Positions 30,724-38,900 of a stretch of DNA of 43,161 bases are shown in pieces. The stretch is from Oscillospiraceae bacterium. Lineage in GTDB: Bacteria > Bacillota > Clostridia > Oscillospirales > UBA929. The stretch covers positions 1 to 43,161 of the forward strand of contig WRIZ01000021.1 in assembly GCA_009782475.1 (NCBI GenBank). Reading direction: 5' to 3'. Numbering within the stretch: position 1 is the stretch's first letter; each line of letters begins with the position of its first letter. Under the pieces are notes generated by a model. The model was not told the origin of the DNA. It did no database searches and saw only the letters and a program-made list of their open reading frames with translations. Made by a program: the position numbers and the translations under genes.

Positions 30724-31921
30724 GGAGGATTATTACGGCCTTTTGCAGGTACACCCCCAAGCGGGCCCCGAGGTCATCCAGAGCGCGTATAAACGCCTCT
30801 GCCGCATGACCCATCCCGACGTCAACCCCGCCCCCGAGGCGGTGAAAACCATGCAGCGCATCAATCAGGCGTATGAGGTTTTGAGCAACACCGACCGCCG
30901 CCGCCGTTACCACGCCGAGTGGTCACGCCGGAGCGGGACGGCCGGTTCGCCGCGTGTGGAAGTGCGCGAACGCATTGTCTATGTCAATCGGGAAGACAAA
31001 GACATCGGCACGGCCGCGGCGGCGGCTGTGGTGCGCGATTATTTCGATTTTCTGCGCAAGCGCGATTACCGGGAAGCCTATGCCCTGCTCAGCGAAGAGG
31101 ATAAAAAATGCTTTGGTTACGGTGCTTATGTGGAGTGGCAGGAGTCTGTGTCGGCCTTGTATGAGGTGGGCGACACCAAACTAAAACTCTTCCGCCGTTA
31201 CGCCGCTTTCAAAACCAACGCGGGGGGCAAACTGCCCGCCGAGGAATATACCGTCCGGCTTTCGGAAAAGGACAAAACCACCGGCAATGTAAACGAGTAC
31301 GCCCTCACCAAATACGCCGTTTTGGAAAGCGGCGTTTGGCGTGTCTATCTCGGCTACCGCGACCTGACGCCGTTCAAACTGCAATTCAAGGCTTTGGCCA
31401 CCAACCCGAAAGAAGTGCAGTTCCTCAACCTTTGGGAGAAACATAAGGATTCCAACGATCTGCACATGGGGCTCCCCAACCGCAAAGGGCTGGAGGAAGC
31501 CTTAACAAGAGAAACTTACCGCCACAAGCGTTACGCCCGTCCGTTCGCGCTGGGTCTCTTTTCGGTCGTCTTGCCCGGCACGGTCACCGACGGCAGTTTG
31601 AAGGAGCGTGTGTTGAAATACGCCGGATATGTCATCAACGAGGCCGTCCGCTGTATCGACAGCGCGGCGTGGCTGGGCGGGGACGTCTTCGCCGTGCTGC
31701 TTGCCGAAACCGATAAACCGCGCGCCGCCCAAGCCATACGGCGTATATCCAGGACGGTGCGGCACGACATATCGGCCTGTTTTGACTTTGACGTCGCCAT
31801 CACGGCAGGCGCGGCCAATTACAACGGGCAAAACCCGCAAGCCTTGATCGACACCTGTATGCGCGCCATCAGGACGGCGGCGGAAAATCCGCCCGACACG
31901 GCGCAAATTGAGGCTTTATGA
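30713..31921 (+). CDS. J-domain protein fused to degenerate GGDEF domain
   Basis: 402 aa. Residues 5-68 are a DnaJ J-domain with the HPD motif at 34-36 (MTHPDVNP) and typical YxxLQVHPQAGPEVIQSAYK, so it should stimulate a DnaK/Hsp70. A middle region (~95-235) looks like an NTF2-like fold (VVRDYFDFLRKRDYREAYAL). The C-terminal ~160 residues match a GGDEF domain: GLPNRKGLEEAL, then AAWLGGDVFAVLLAE. The signature reads GGDVF, lacking the second acidic residue, so cyclase activity is doubtful. J-domain plus GGDEF is an unusual pairing. The start is duplicated upstream (30590). The next gene overlaps by four bases. Confidence 0.8.
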   Translation: MEQWEDYYGLLQVHPQAGPEVIQSAYKRLCRMTHPDVNPAPEAVKTMQRINQAYEVLSNTDRRRRYHAEWSRRSGTAGSPRVEVRERIVYVNREDKDIGTAAAAAVVRDYFDFLRKRDYREAYALLSEEDKKCFGYGAYVEWQESVSALYEVGDTKLKLFRRYAAFKTNAGGKLPAEEYTVRLSEKDKTTGNVNEYALTKYAVLESGVWRVYLGYRDLTPFKLQFKALATNPKEVQFLNLWEKHKDSNDLHMGLPNRKGLEEALTRETYRHKRYARPFALGLFSVVLPGTVTDGSLKERVLKYAGYVINEAVRCIDSAAWLGGDVFAVLLAETDKPRAAQAIRRISRTVRHDISACFDFDVAITAGAANYNGQNPQALIDTCMRAIRTAAENPPDTAQIEAL

Positions 31922-32511
31922 AGATACTGGCCGTCTCGGACGAAGAGAGTTCATATATTTGGGATCATTTCAACCGCTCCGCCTTTGAAGGGGTGGAGCT
32001 TATCATTTCCTGCGGCGACCTGCATCACGATTATTTGGAGTTTTTGGTCACCATGCTGCCTGTCCCGCTCTTTTATGTGCCGGGCAACCATGACAAACGG
32101 TTTATCACCGACCCGCCCGGCGGCTGCACCAACATCGACGGCCGTGTGGAAACCTATAAAGGATTGCGCCTCTGCGGCCTCGGCGGCTGTAAGAGCCTCA
32201 ACCCGCACGCCGCTTATGAATACAGCGACCCCGTCATGGATAAGCGCGCTCAAAAACTCCGGCGCGCCGTTTCGCGCGCCGGAGGATTGGACATTCTTGT
32301 GACCCACGCGCCCGCCGAGGGCTTGGGCGACGGAACAGACACCTTTCATAAGGGGTTTTCCGCGTTTCGCAGGATTTTGGAGGATTTTCGGCCGAAAATC
32401 CACTTCTTCGGGCATCAGCATAAACGTTACGGGCGTTCGGAAGCACCCGGGGAGTATTGCGGTGTGCGCCTTGTGAACGCTTGCGGTTACAGGATCGAAA
32501 TCCTACCGTAA
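31918..32511 (+). CDS. metallophosphoesterase
   Basis: 197 aa, starts in an ATGA overlap with the DnaJ-GGDEF gene. Calcineurin-like metal-binding motifs in order: SDEE at the start (the usual DxH lacks its His), SCGDLHHDY, PGNHDKRF, VTHAPAEG, and FFGHQHKRYG. It should hydrolyse a phosphoester with two metals; the substrate is unknown. Co-translation with a GGDEF-like protein hints at a signalling role, but that is inference. Its end overlaps the convergent fapA-like gene by nine bases. Confidence 0.88.
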   Translation: MKILAVSDEESSYIWDHFNRSAFEGVELIISCGDLHHDYLEFLVTMLPVPLFYVPGNHDKRFITDPPGGCTNIDGRVETYKGLRLCGLGGCKSLNPHAAYEYSDPVMDKRAQKLRRAVSRAGGLDILVTHAPAEGLGDGTDTFHKGFSAFRRILEDFRPKIHFFGHQHKRYGRSEAPGEYCGVRLVNACGYRIEILP

Positions 32512-33924
32512 CGGGACGAATTGTATTCCCTGTTCGTCGCGGATGAACGAGCAGTGGTCATGCTTGCTCTCCAATAGCAGCCGTTCCGAACCGATCACGA
32601 TGGTGATGCCGGGATAGGCCGTACCGGATATGTTTACCGAACCGAACCCCGAAGAGGATATGACCTCCTGAATCGCGGCCATCTCTTCCTCCAGTTCGGC
32701 GGCATTCTGCGCAAGGGATTGATAAGACGATATGGCGCGCTGAAGGGCTTCGAGCTTGTCGGGGGTGATCCTGCCCGCTTTTTTATGCTCCGAGAGCAGA
32801 TTGATGGCGCGCAGCAAGGCGGCCGCGTCCCGTTTGTTGGCCTCCAATTCGTGCGGGATCTCATGGCTGCGGTTGATGGTGTTGGGGTCGTTGCCCACTT
32901 CTAAGGTAGTGGGCACATAGCTGTTCCGCCCCCCGGCCAGCATTGCGTTGATGGCCTTCATAGCGGCAACGCGCCCGCCGACGACCGTTCCTTTGGCTCC
33001 CAGCAAGGAGACACTGCCGCTGCAATGCACCTCCGAATGGAGGATGAACGACGTTTCTATATCCCCTCCGGCTTGCACATTCCCCGACTGGATATATTTG
33101 ACCTTGATAAAGCCCCCCGCTTTCACCAGCCCTTTGCCGGAGCCGTTGACGCCCCCTTTGATGATGACATTGCCGGCGGCGATGACCTCGGCGCCTTCCA
33201 CTGTCCCTTCGATGGTGATATTGCCGGTCGCCTCCACCTTAAAGCCGTTCAGCACGCTGCCGTTGACCTGCACATGACCTAAAAAATTGATATTGCCTGT
33301 GCTGTGAGAAACGTTTGCCGGCACGGTGAAGACGTTTAACACCTGTATTTTCCGCTGTACAACGTCGGCGTGGCCGTCACAGGCGGCAAAAAGCTGAAGT
33401 TTATCGTCGGACATCACGGTGTTTTTTCCAGCCGGCAGGGGGGCGTCTTTGCCGGGTTTGGCCGCGACCGCCGAACCATAGACATTCATACCCGGTTCGC
33501 CTTGGGTGGGCGGGGTTTTCTCGCACAGCACATCGCCTTTATGTACCGTAGTGATGATGCCGAGGTCTTTGTAATCGACCGAACCGTCTTCCAGTTCTTT
33601 GGGACGTATGTCTTTCTCAATACGGATGACAGGGGTGATGACGGCATTCTTCCCGTGGACGGGAGGATTGCCTGAAGCGACCAGCGTGGCTATATGGTAA
33701 ATCGGATTCACCGAAAGCCGCCTGACTTGTTCTTCGTCTATACCGAAAGCGATTTTCTTATTGATCAGGGCGATTTTAATAAGCTCCGGTGTGACCGGCA
33801 GGCCGCCGGGTTCGGGCGGCGTGAGAAAAACCTCGGCGCGCATCCCGTCAGGGCTGACGTTTACCGACGCGCTTGCGTTGGCGGGGATATGCGTATTGGG
33901 GCGTTCGATGTGTGGATCCATCAT
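32503..33924 (-). CDS. FapA family protein (DUF342)
   Basis: 473 aa. After an N-terminal ~170-residue domain (VTPELIKIALINKKIAFGID; EKTPPTQGEPGMNVYG) comes a right-handed beta-helix of short repeats rich in G, V and N: SHSTGNINFLGHVQVNGSVL, then EGTVEGAEVIAAGNVIIKGG, then VQAGGDIETSFILHSEV. A coiled coil (about 350-420) and a final strand-rich part follow. This is the FapA/DUF342 layout, a cytoplasmic polymer- or membrane-associated protein once linked to flagellar assembly. No flagellar genes are near, so its partner is unknown. GAGAGAGGGG precedes two adjacent ATGs. Confidence 0.9.
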   Translation of the reverse strand: MMDPHIERPNTHIPANASASVNVSPDGMRAEVFLTPPEPGGLPVTPELIKIALINKKIAFGIDEEQVRRLSVNPIYHIATLVASGNPPVHGKNAVITPVIRIEKDIRPKELEDGSVDYKDLGIITTVHKGDVLCEKTPPTQGEPGMNVYGSAVAAKPGKDAPLPAGKNTVMSDDKLQLFAACDGHADVVQRKIQVLNVFTVPANVSHSTGNINFLGHVQVNGSVLNGFKVEATGNITIEGTVEGAEVIAAGNVIIKGGVNGSGKGLVKAGGFIKVKYIQSGNVQAGGDIETSFILHSEVHCSGSVSLLGAKGTVVGGRVAAMKAINAMLAGGRNSYVPTTLEVGNDPNTINRSHEIPHELEANKRDAAALLRAINLLSEHKKAGRITPDKLEALQRAISSYQSLAQNAAELEEEMAAIQEVISSSGFGSVNISGTAYPGITIVIGSERLLLESKHDHCSFIRDEQGIQFVPLR

Positions 33925-33948
33925 TTGAACCCCTCTCTCAGGATTCTG

Positions 33949-34407
33949 CTATGCCGCCATCAAAACGATTGCCATGATGGCCGACAACCCGCCGGCAATC
34001 CAAAAATTCAAAGCACTCCCGCTGAATAGTTTCATTTTCTTAGCCAAGCAGACGGCAAGGCCGCCCAGGCAGACAACGACATTGCCGAACAGGTAAAACG
34101 TCGCGTCGGTAATATACTGTGCGTTCCAAGCCCCTTTGGACGATATGCCCGTATACCCGCTGAAAAAGGTGCCGCTGCTTGACGGGAAAGCCTGATAAGC
34201 CCACAATAGGGAAAAAAGAAGCACAAGCCATGCCAGCAGCGCGAAGATGCTTGTCAGCTGTACCTTATGCTTCTGAGGCTTATAATTGACCTTGTATTCC
34301 CCTTCGTCAACCATGTCTTCGGAGATGTGGAGGGAGGGCAGCGTTGCAAGGAATTTATCGATTTCGTCCATTTCATTTTCGTTTGTGTTGTTCGGTTCAT
34401 CCTGCAT
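33949..34407 (-). CDS. small membrane protein, 152 aa
   Basis: The first ~50 residues are polar and acidic (MQDEPNNTNENEMDEIDKFL), then three hydrophobic segments: IFALLAWLVLLFSLLWAYQA, TFYLFGNVVVCLGGLAVCLA and FWIAGGLSAIMAIVLMA. No family is recognised. AAGGGGGGT precedes the ATG. Own promoter at 34430-34458, 24 bases upstream of the fapA-like gene, so the two are probably one unit. Confidence 0.75.
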   Translation of the reverse strand: MQDEPNNTNENEMDEIDKFLATLPSLHISEDMVDEGEYKVNYKPQKHKVQLTSIFALLAWLVLLFSLLWAYQAFPSSSGTFFSGYTGISSKGAWNAQYITDATFYLFGNVVVCLGGLAVCLAKKMKLFSGSALNFWIAGGLSAIMAIVLMAA

Positions 34408-34429
34408 GGGTTATACCCCCCTTCATCCT

Positions 34430-34458
34430 ATCATACCAAATACCATCCCTGTTGTAAA
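34430..34458 (-). promoter_or_regulatory. promoter TTTACA-17-TATGAT
   Basis: Minus strand, TTTACA (34453-34458), 17 bases, TATGAT (34430-34435). Divergent from 34494. Confidence 0.65.
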
Positions 34459-34493
34459 GCAATAAATGAAGTTTTTCTCATTTTTTCTGCGTC

Positions 34494-34522
34494 TTGCGTT
34501 TTTGGTAAAAAGCGTGTATACT
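34494..34522 (+). promoter_or_regulatory. promoter TTGCGT-17-TATACT
   Basis: TTGCGT (34494-34499), 17 bases, TATACT (34517-34522), 20 bases before the DUF3048 gene. Confidence 0.7.
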
Positions 34523-34542
34523 TTAGGCTTGGAGGGACTGCT

Positions 34543-35784
34543 ATGGGAAAAGGGAAACGCACCGAGACGAAAAACCCGCGGGATTTTCTTCTCAGGATAT
34601 GGAATACCATTACGAAAGATAAAAGAAGCAAGAGGCTTTCGATCCTTGCGGCAGCCGGAGGGCTGGCGTTGATACTGACGTTGATTCTAGTTCTTACCCT
34701 CTTCGGAAACGGCGGCGGAAACGATCCGATCCCGTCTTCCGAACCATCCATGTTCGAGGAGGAACCCTCGCCTTCTCCCGAACCTTCACCGTCTCCGTCA
34801 CCCGAACCGTCTCCCGAACCCTCGCCGGATTATGTTTTGAACCCTTTAACCGGCCTGCCCCTGGCGGATGAATCCCTTCTCCTGAAACGCCCTGTCTCGG
34901 TGATGCACAACAATTCCTACAATCCGGGCGGGCGGCATCATGCCCTGCCGATGTACGGCATCAGCCATGCCGACGTTATCTACGAGGTGATGGTCGAAGG
35001 CGCGGTGACACGGATGATGGCGTTTTATCAAGACCTGTCCGGCATCCCGAAAATCGGCGCGGTGCGGTCGACACGTTTGTATTTCTTAGAGCTGGCTTTG
35101 GCGTACGACGCCCTCCATACCCATGCCGGGGGCAGCTGGGAAACCATCGGCAACAAGAGTTTCACCGGCTACATCCGCATTTGGGGGATGGAAACCATCA
35201 ATACCCTGCCGCTCCCGACAACTTACTTTTGGCAAGACCGATCCGACCGCCCCGACGTCTCCAGCGAGCACACCTTGTTTACCTCGGGCGAACGGCTTCA
35301 GGAGCTGGTTGATAAAAACAGCCGCCCGGAGATTTTAGCAGGGTTTGACAACGGCTTGCATTTCAATGCCGGCGTTTCGATCTCCGGCGAATCGGCAGAG
35401 TCGGTGAAAGTGCCTTTTAACAGCAGCAAATCCACATGGTTTTATTATAACAAAGAAGACAACCGCTATTATGTCGAACAATACGGCAACCCTCTTATTG
35501 ACGGCGAGGACGGCAGCCAGGTCGCCGCAGCCAATGTTTTGATCCTGCAAACCAAAATCACCCCCCTCCCGAATGAGCCGAACGGGTATTTGGCGGCAGA
35601 CCTCCAGTCGGGCGGGAACGGATACTATGCCATGGGCGGGCAGGTCGTTCCTATCACATGGAGCCGCGACGCGCACGACGCGCCCTTCCGGTATTTTGAC
35701 GAAGACGGGGAGCCGTTGGAAATCCTTCCGGGTAAGAGTTATATATGTATCATCAGCACCAATCAGACGCCGGAGTTTGAATAA
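34543..35784 (+). CDS. DUF3048 (YerB-like) surface protein
   Basis: 413 aa from the ATG after GGAGGG; the frame open upstream crosses the divergent gene. A basic cytosolic start is followed by one membrane anchor (LAAAGGLALILTLILVLTLF) and a low-complexity wall-spanning stretch of Ser-Pro-Glu-Pro repeats (~70-98). The rest matches DUF3048: NPLTGLPLADESLLLKRPVS, ADVIYEVMVEGAVTRMMAFY, IGAVRSTRLYFLELALAYDA, AHTHAGGS-like HTHAGGSW, and VPITWSRDAHDAPFRYFD. The family is extracellular and of unknown role; it is found in firmicutes near wall genes. Confidence 0.9.
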   Translation: MGKGKRTETKNPRDFLLRIWNTITKDKRSKRLSILAAAGGLALILTLILVLTLFGNGGGNDPIPSSEPSMFEEEPSPSPEPSPSPSPEPSPEPSPDYVLNPLTGLPLADESLLLKRPVSVMHNNSYNPGGRHHALPMYGISHADVIYEVMVEGAVTRMMAFYQDLSGIPKIGAVRSTRLYFLELALAYDALHTHAGGSWETIGNKSFTGYIRIWGMETINTLPLPTTYFWQDRSDRPDVSSEHTLFTSGERLQELVDKNSRPEILAGFDNGLHFNAGVSISGESAESVKVPFNSSKSTWFYYNKEDNRYYVEQYGNPLIDGEDGSQVAAANVLILQTKITPLPNEPNGYLAADLQSGGNGYYAMGGQVVPITWSRDAHDAPFRYFDEDGEPLEILPGKSYICIISTNQTPEFE

Positions 35785-35806
35785 GGCCGGGCAGGAGGGG
35801 TTGCAA

Positions 35807-36250
35807 ATGGAAAGCAATAAAGATATTCGTTGGAAGCAACGGTTTCAAAATTATCGCCGCGCGTTTACCCTTTTGCGTTCGGCGTTGGAAGACAGAGAAA
35901 TCGATGATTTTTCTGATTTAGAGCTGGAAGGGGTCATCCAACGGTTTGAGTACACTTTCGAGCTTGGATGGAAGACCTTCAAAGATTATTTGGATTTCAG
36001 CGGCGTCACACTGAAAGAAGCCACTCCCCGTAGGGTGATCAAAGAGTGCGCCTCTTCGGATATTTTCAACCAAGCAGGGATCAACGCGGATGTTTACATG
36101 GATATGATGCTGACTAGGAATATGCTGTCGCACATGTATGATTCCGCAAAGTTCAAGGAAGCCATCATCAAGATAAAAGCGAAATATTTGAGTGAGCTTG
36201 ACAAAGAGTATATGTTCTTTATGAATAAGGAGCTTGACGACAATGCCTGA
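35807..36250 (+). CDS. HEPN-type protein (HI0074 family), toxin of HEPN/MNT pair
   Basis: 147 aa from the ATG after GGAGGGG. All-helical; FEYTFELGWKTFKDYLDFSG and EATPRRVIKECASSDIF are typical of the HI0074 'nucleotidyltransferase substrate-binding' group. RNMLSHMYD gives the HEPN RxxxxH motif of RNases. Paired with a minimal nucleotidyltransferase that overlaps it by eight bases. In HepT/MntA pairs the nucleotidyltransferase modifies the HEPN toxin and silences it. HI0074 proteins are more divergent, so toxin activity is inferred. Confidence 0.85.
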   Translation: MESNKDIRWKQRFQNYRRAFTLLRSALEDREIDDFSDLELEGVIQRFEYTFELGWKTFKDYLDFSGVTLKEATPRRVIKECASSDIFNQAGINADVYMDMMLTRNMLSHMYDSAKFKEAIIKIKAKYLSELDKEYMFFMNKELDDNA

Positions 36251-36551
36251 TTTTGGTTTGCAAGACCATGAGCTGGCGGCCATCACCGAGACGCTCAAAC
36301 AAAACCGGAACATTCAAAGAGCCGTGATTTTCGGTTCACGGGCAAAAGGCAATCACCGCCCCTATTCAGACATTGACATCGCACTGTACGGTGATGTTGA
36401 ACCTGCCGACGTCGAGGATTTGATTTGCCGGCTGGATGAGCTGCCCACGGCGTACACCTTCGATGTGACGTCGTATGCTTCGGTCAATAACGCCGCCTTG
36501 CGCGACCACATTGACCGGGTCGGCGTCGAGATTTACAAACAAGAGGAATAA
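36243..36551 (+). CDS. minimal nucleotidyltransferase (MNT), antitoxin partner
   Basis: 102 aa from the ATG spaced ten bases after AAGGAG; a TTG nine bases upstream is too close to the ribosome site. The signature GSRAKGNHRPYSDIDIALYG follows the GSx10DxD rule exactly, so the enzyme can bind NTP and two metals. It lacks any substrate domain, which the overlapping HEPN gene supplies in trans. Together they form a HEPN/MNT module, a class with toxin-antitoxin function. Confidence 0.88.
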   Translation: MPDFGLQDHELAAITETLKQNRNIQRAVIFGSRAKGNHRPYSDIDIALYGDVEPADVEDLICRLDELPTAYTFDVTSYASVNNAALRDHIDRVGVEIYKQEE

Positions 36552-36580
36552 CTCTCAACTATATAAAGGAGGAATCCCCC

Positions 36581-37846
36581 ATGCTGCGTATCGACACATC
36601 GGCCGTTCCTGCCGCCAAACTCGAAGCCCTGCTTCCCCAAACGCTGGAAGCGCACAACAAACTGCAAAACAAATCGGGCGCGGGCGCGTCGTTCACCGAT
36701 TGGGTGACGCTGCCCGAAGACTACGACAAAGCCGAATACAGGCGGCTCCTCGAAGCCGCCGAGCGGGTCAGGGAGCAGAGCAAGGTGCTGGTCGTTGTTG
36801 GCATCGGCGGCAGTTATCTCGGCCCCCGCGCCGTAAACGAATACCTCACAGGCGATCCGTCGCTTGAAATCCTGTTCGCGGGCTGCAATCTTTCGGGGGA
36901 CGCCCTGCAAAAGCTGACAAACCGCATCGGAAACCGCGATTTCACCGTCAACGTCATCTCCAAATCGGGCGGCACGACCGAACCGGCCGTGGCCTTCCGT
37001 TATTTCCGCGCCCTCGCCGAAGCAAAATACGGCAAAGACGGCGCGAAAAGCCGCATCATCGCAACAACCGACAAATCCCGAGGCATTCTAAAATCCCTGA
37101 GCGACGCCGAGGGATATGAGACGTTCGTCATCCCCGACGGCGTGGGCGGGCGTTACTCGGTGTTGACCCCGGTCGGCCTGCTGCCGATCGCCGCCGCCGG
37201 GATCAACACCAACGCTCTGATCGCCGGGGCGCAGGCTATGATGGAATCCTGCAAAACAGCCAAAGGGCTGGAGAATGCCGCGCTGGCTTACGCCGCTGCC
37301 CGGAATGTTCTGTATAACGGCGGCAAGAAAATCGAGGTGCTGGCGAGCTTTGACCCCGATTTCGTCAGTATGGGCGAATGGTGGAAACAGCTCTACGGCG
37401 AGAGCGAGGGCAAGGACGGCAAAGGGCTCTTCCCCGCCGCCGTCAGCTATACCGCCGACCTGCACTCGATGGGGCAATACATGCAGCAGGGCGAGCGGAC
37501 GCTTTTTGAGACATTCATTCGTACCGATACACCCAAAAACGGCATCACGGTCGAAACCGACCCCGCCAACACCGACGGGCTGAATTTCCTTGCCGGGAAG
37601 ACCATCGACGAAATCAACGACGCGGCGTATCAAGGCACCAAGAAAGCCCATACCGACGGCGGCGTCCCCTGCCTGACGGTGGAAACCGGGGTCAAAGGAG
37701 CCGAGGCGTTGGGGCAGCTGATCTATTTCTTCGAGTACGCCTGCGGCGTTTCGGGTTACTTACTGGGCGTCAACCCGTTTGACCAGCCGGGCGTCGAGGC
37801 ATATAAAACCAACATGTTCCAACTCTTAGGAAAACCGGGGGTATAG
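36581..37846 (+). CDS. pgi: glucose-6-phosphate isomerase
   Basis: 421 aa, slightly shorter than the usual ~450. VLVVVGIGGSYLGPRAVNEY carries the N-terminal phosphosugar-binding loop, VNVISKSGGTTEPAVAFRYF the SIS-domain Ser/Thr loop, and VGGRYSVLTPVGLLPIAAAG the second family signature. Near the end QPGVEAYKTNMF contains the catalytic Lys region. It interconverts glucose-6-P and fructose-6-P in glycolysis. AAAGGAGG sets the start. The TauE/UreH-like gene starts one base after its stop. Confidence 0.95.
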   Translation: MLRIDTSAVPAAKLEALLPQTLEAHNKLQNKSGAGASFTDWVTLPEDYDKAEYRRLLEAAERVREQSKVLVVVGIGGSYLGPRAVNEYLTGDPSLEILFAGCNLSGDALQKLTNRIGNRDFTVNVISKSGGTTEPAVAFRYFRALAEAKYGKDGAKSRIIATTDKSRGILKSLSDAEGYETFVIPDGVGGRYSVLTPVGLLPIAAAGINTNALIAGAQAMMESCKTAKGLENAALAYAAARNVLYNGGKKIEVLASFDPDFVSMGEWWKQLYGESEGKDGKGLFPAAVSYTADLHSMGQYMQQGERTLFETFIRTDTPKNGITVETDPANTDGLNFLAGKTIDEINDAAYQGTKKAHTDGGVPCLTVETGVKGAEALGQLIYFFEYACGVSGYLLGVNPFDQPGVEAYKTNMFQLLGKPGV

Positions 37847-37847
37847 G

Positions 37848-38480
37848 ATGGAAGCCCTGTTCGCGTTATTACCGGCCGCTATCTCCCTCGCCTTTTTTCA
37901 CACCCTGGTCGGCGTCGATCACTACATCCCCTTTATCGCGCTGGGGAAGAGCAACAACTGGACGGTGAAAAAGACCCTGTTGGTCGCCGCCCTGTGCGGC
38001 GTGGGGCATATATTGAGTTCTGTGTTGCTGGGGCTGGCCGGCATCGGCCTTTCGGTCGGCGCGTCCAAGCTGGCGGATATTCAGGATGTGCGCGGCGAAC
38101 TGGCCGTGTGGTTCTTGATCGCGTTTGGGTTGGTCTATATGGCGTACGGTATCCGCAAGGCGGTCAAGAACACCCCGCATACCCACGCCCGCTCGTCCAA
38201 CACCGTATGGGGGTTGTTCATCCTCTTTGCCCTCGGCCCGTGCGAGCCGATGATCCCGATCATCATGTATCCCGCCCTGACCGAAAACGGCGTTTTCGCG
38301 CTGGTCATCATAACGCTCACCTACGCCTTGATCACCATCGCCACCATGCTGGCCGCCACCTTTATCGGGCTGAAAGGGCTGCAAATGGTGAAAGTCAAAC
38401 AGCTGGAACGCTATACCCACGCGCTGGCCGGGTTCGCCGTCTTAGCGTGCGGTTTGGCCATCAAGGTTTTTGACATATGA
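37848..38480 (+). CDS. TauE/UreH-like membrane permease
   Basis: 210 aa with about six hydrophobic segments. FFHTLVGVDHYIPFIALGKS has the HxxxxxDH metal-binding pattern of the NicO/RcnA/UreH transporters in the first helix, and CGVGHILSS adds a further His. The last half includes FALGPCEPMIPIIMYPAL. These proteins move Ni2+/Co2+, sulfite or related small ions; the substrate cannot be told. A His-rich loop (KNTPHTHARS) may bind metal. It overlaps the next gene as ATGA. Confidence 0.8.
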   Translation: MEALFALLPAAISLAFFHTLVGVDHYIPFIALGKSNNWTVKKTLLVAALCGVGHILSSVLLGLAGIGLSVGASKLADIQDVRGELAVWFLIAFGLVYMAYGIRKAVKNTPHTHARSSNTVWGLFILFALGPCEPMIPIIMYPALTENGVFALVIITLTYALITIATMLAATFIGLKGLQMVKVKQLERYTHALAGFAVLACGLAIKVFDI

Positions 38481-38860
38481 CGCGGCTTTTGATCGTATTC
38501 GGGATGCTCCTGCCCGCCGCGTTGTTATTGGAAGGGGTTTTGCTGCCTGTTTTCAAGATACCCTTGAAAGGCAATGCGGTGCGCCTTCTCTGTGTTATCT
38601 TCGCGGCGCAGATCGTTCAGTCAATCGTCATCAGCCGGTCGCTGGCCGGGCCGGGGCCTGTTTGGACAATATTCATCCTGTTTTTCACAGGTTTTGTGCT
38701 GATGATCGTAAAAGCCCTTGTGTATGAGCAAATCCTCAAGGCAAAAAAGGGCAAACAAAGCCTCACATACGGGGTGGTTGCCACCATGGTGAGCTGGGCG
38801 GTTTTCTCCGTTGCCCTCTTCCCGCTGCACACCTTTCTTGACAGGATGGACATGTTGTGA
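38477..38860 (+). CDS. small membrane protein, 127 aa
   Basis: Four hydrophobic stretches, e.g. MTRLLIVFGMLLPAALLLEG, FAAQIVQSIVISRSLAG, TIFILFFTGFVLMIVKALV and SWAVFSVALFPLHTFL. No family recognised. Translated through an ATGA overlap with the UreH-like gene, so probably its partner subunit or an accessory protein. Confidence 0.7.
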   Translation: MTRLLIVFGMLLPAALLLEGVLLPVFKIPLKGNAVRLLCVIFAAQIVQSIVISRSLAGPGPVWTIFILFFTGFVLMIVKALVYEQILKAKKGKQSLTYGVVATMVSWAVFSVALFPLHTFLDRMDML

Positions 38861-38900
38861 TATGTATGGAAAGCCGATCAACGGGTAAAGGGGGAAGGAT

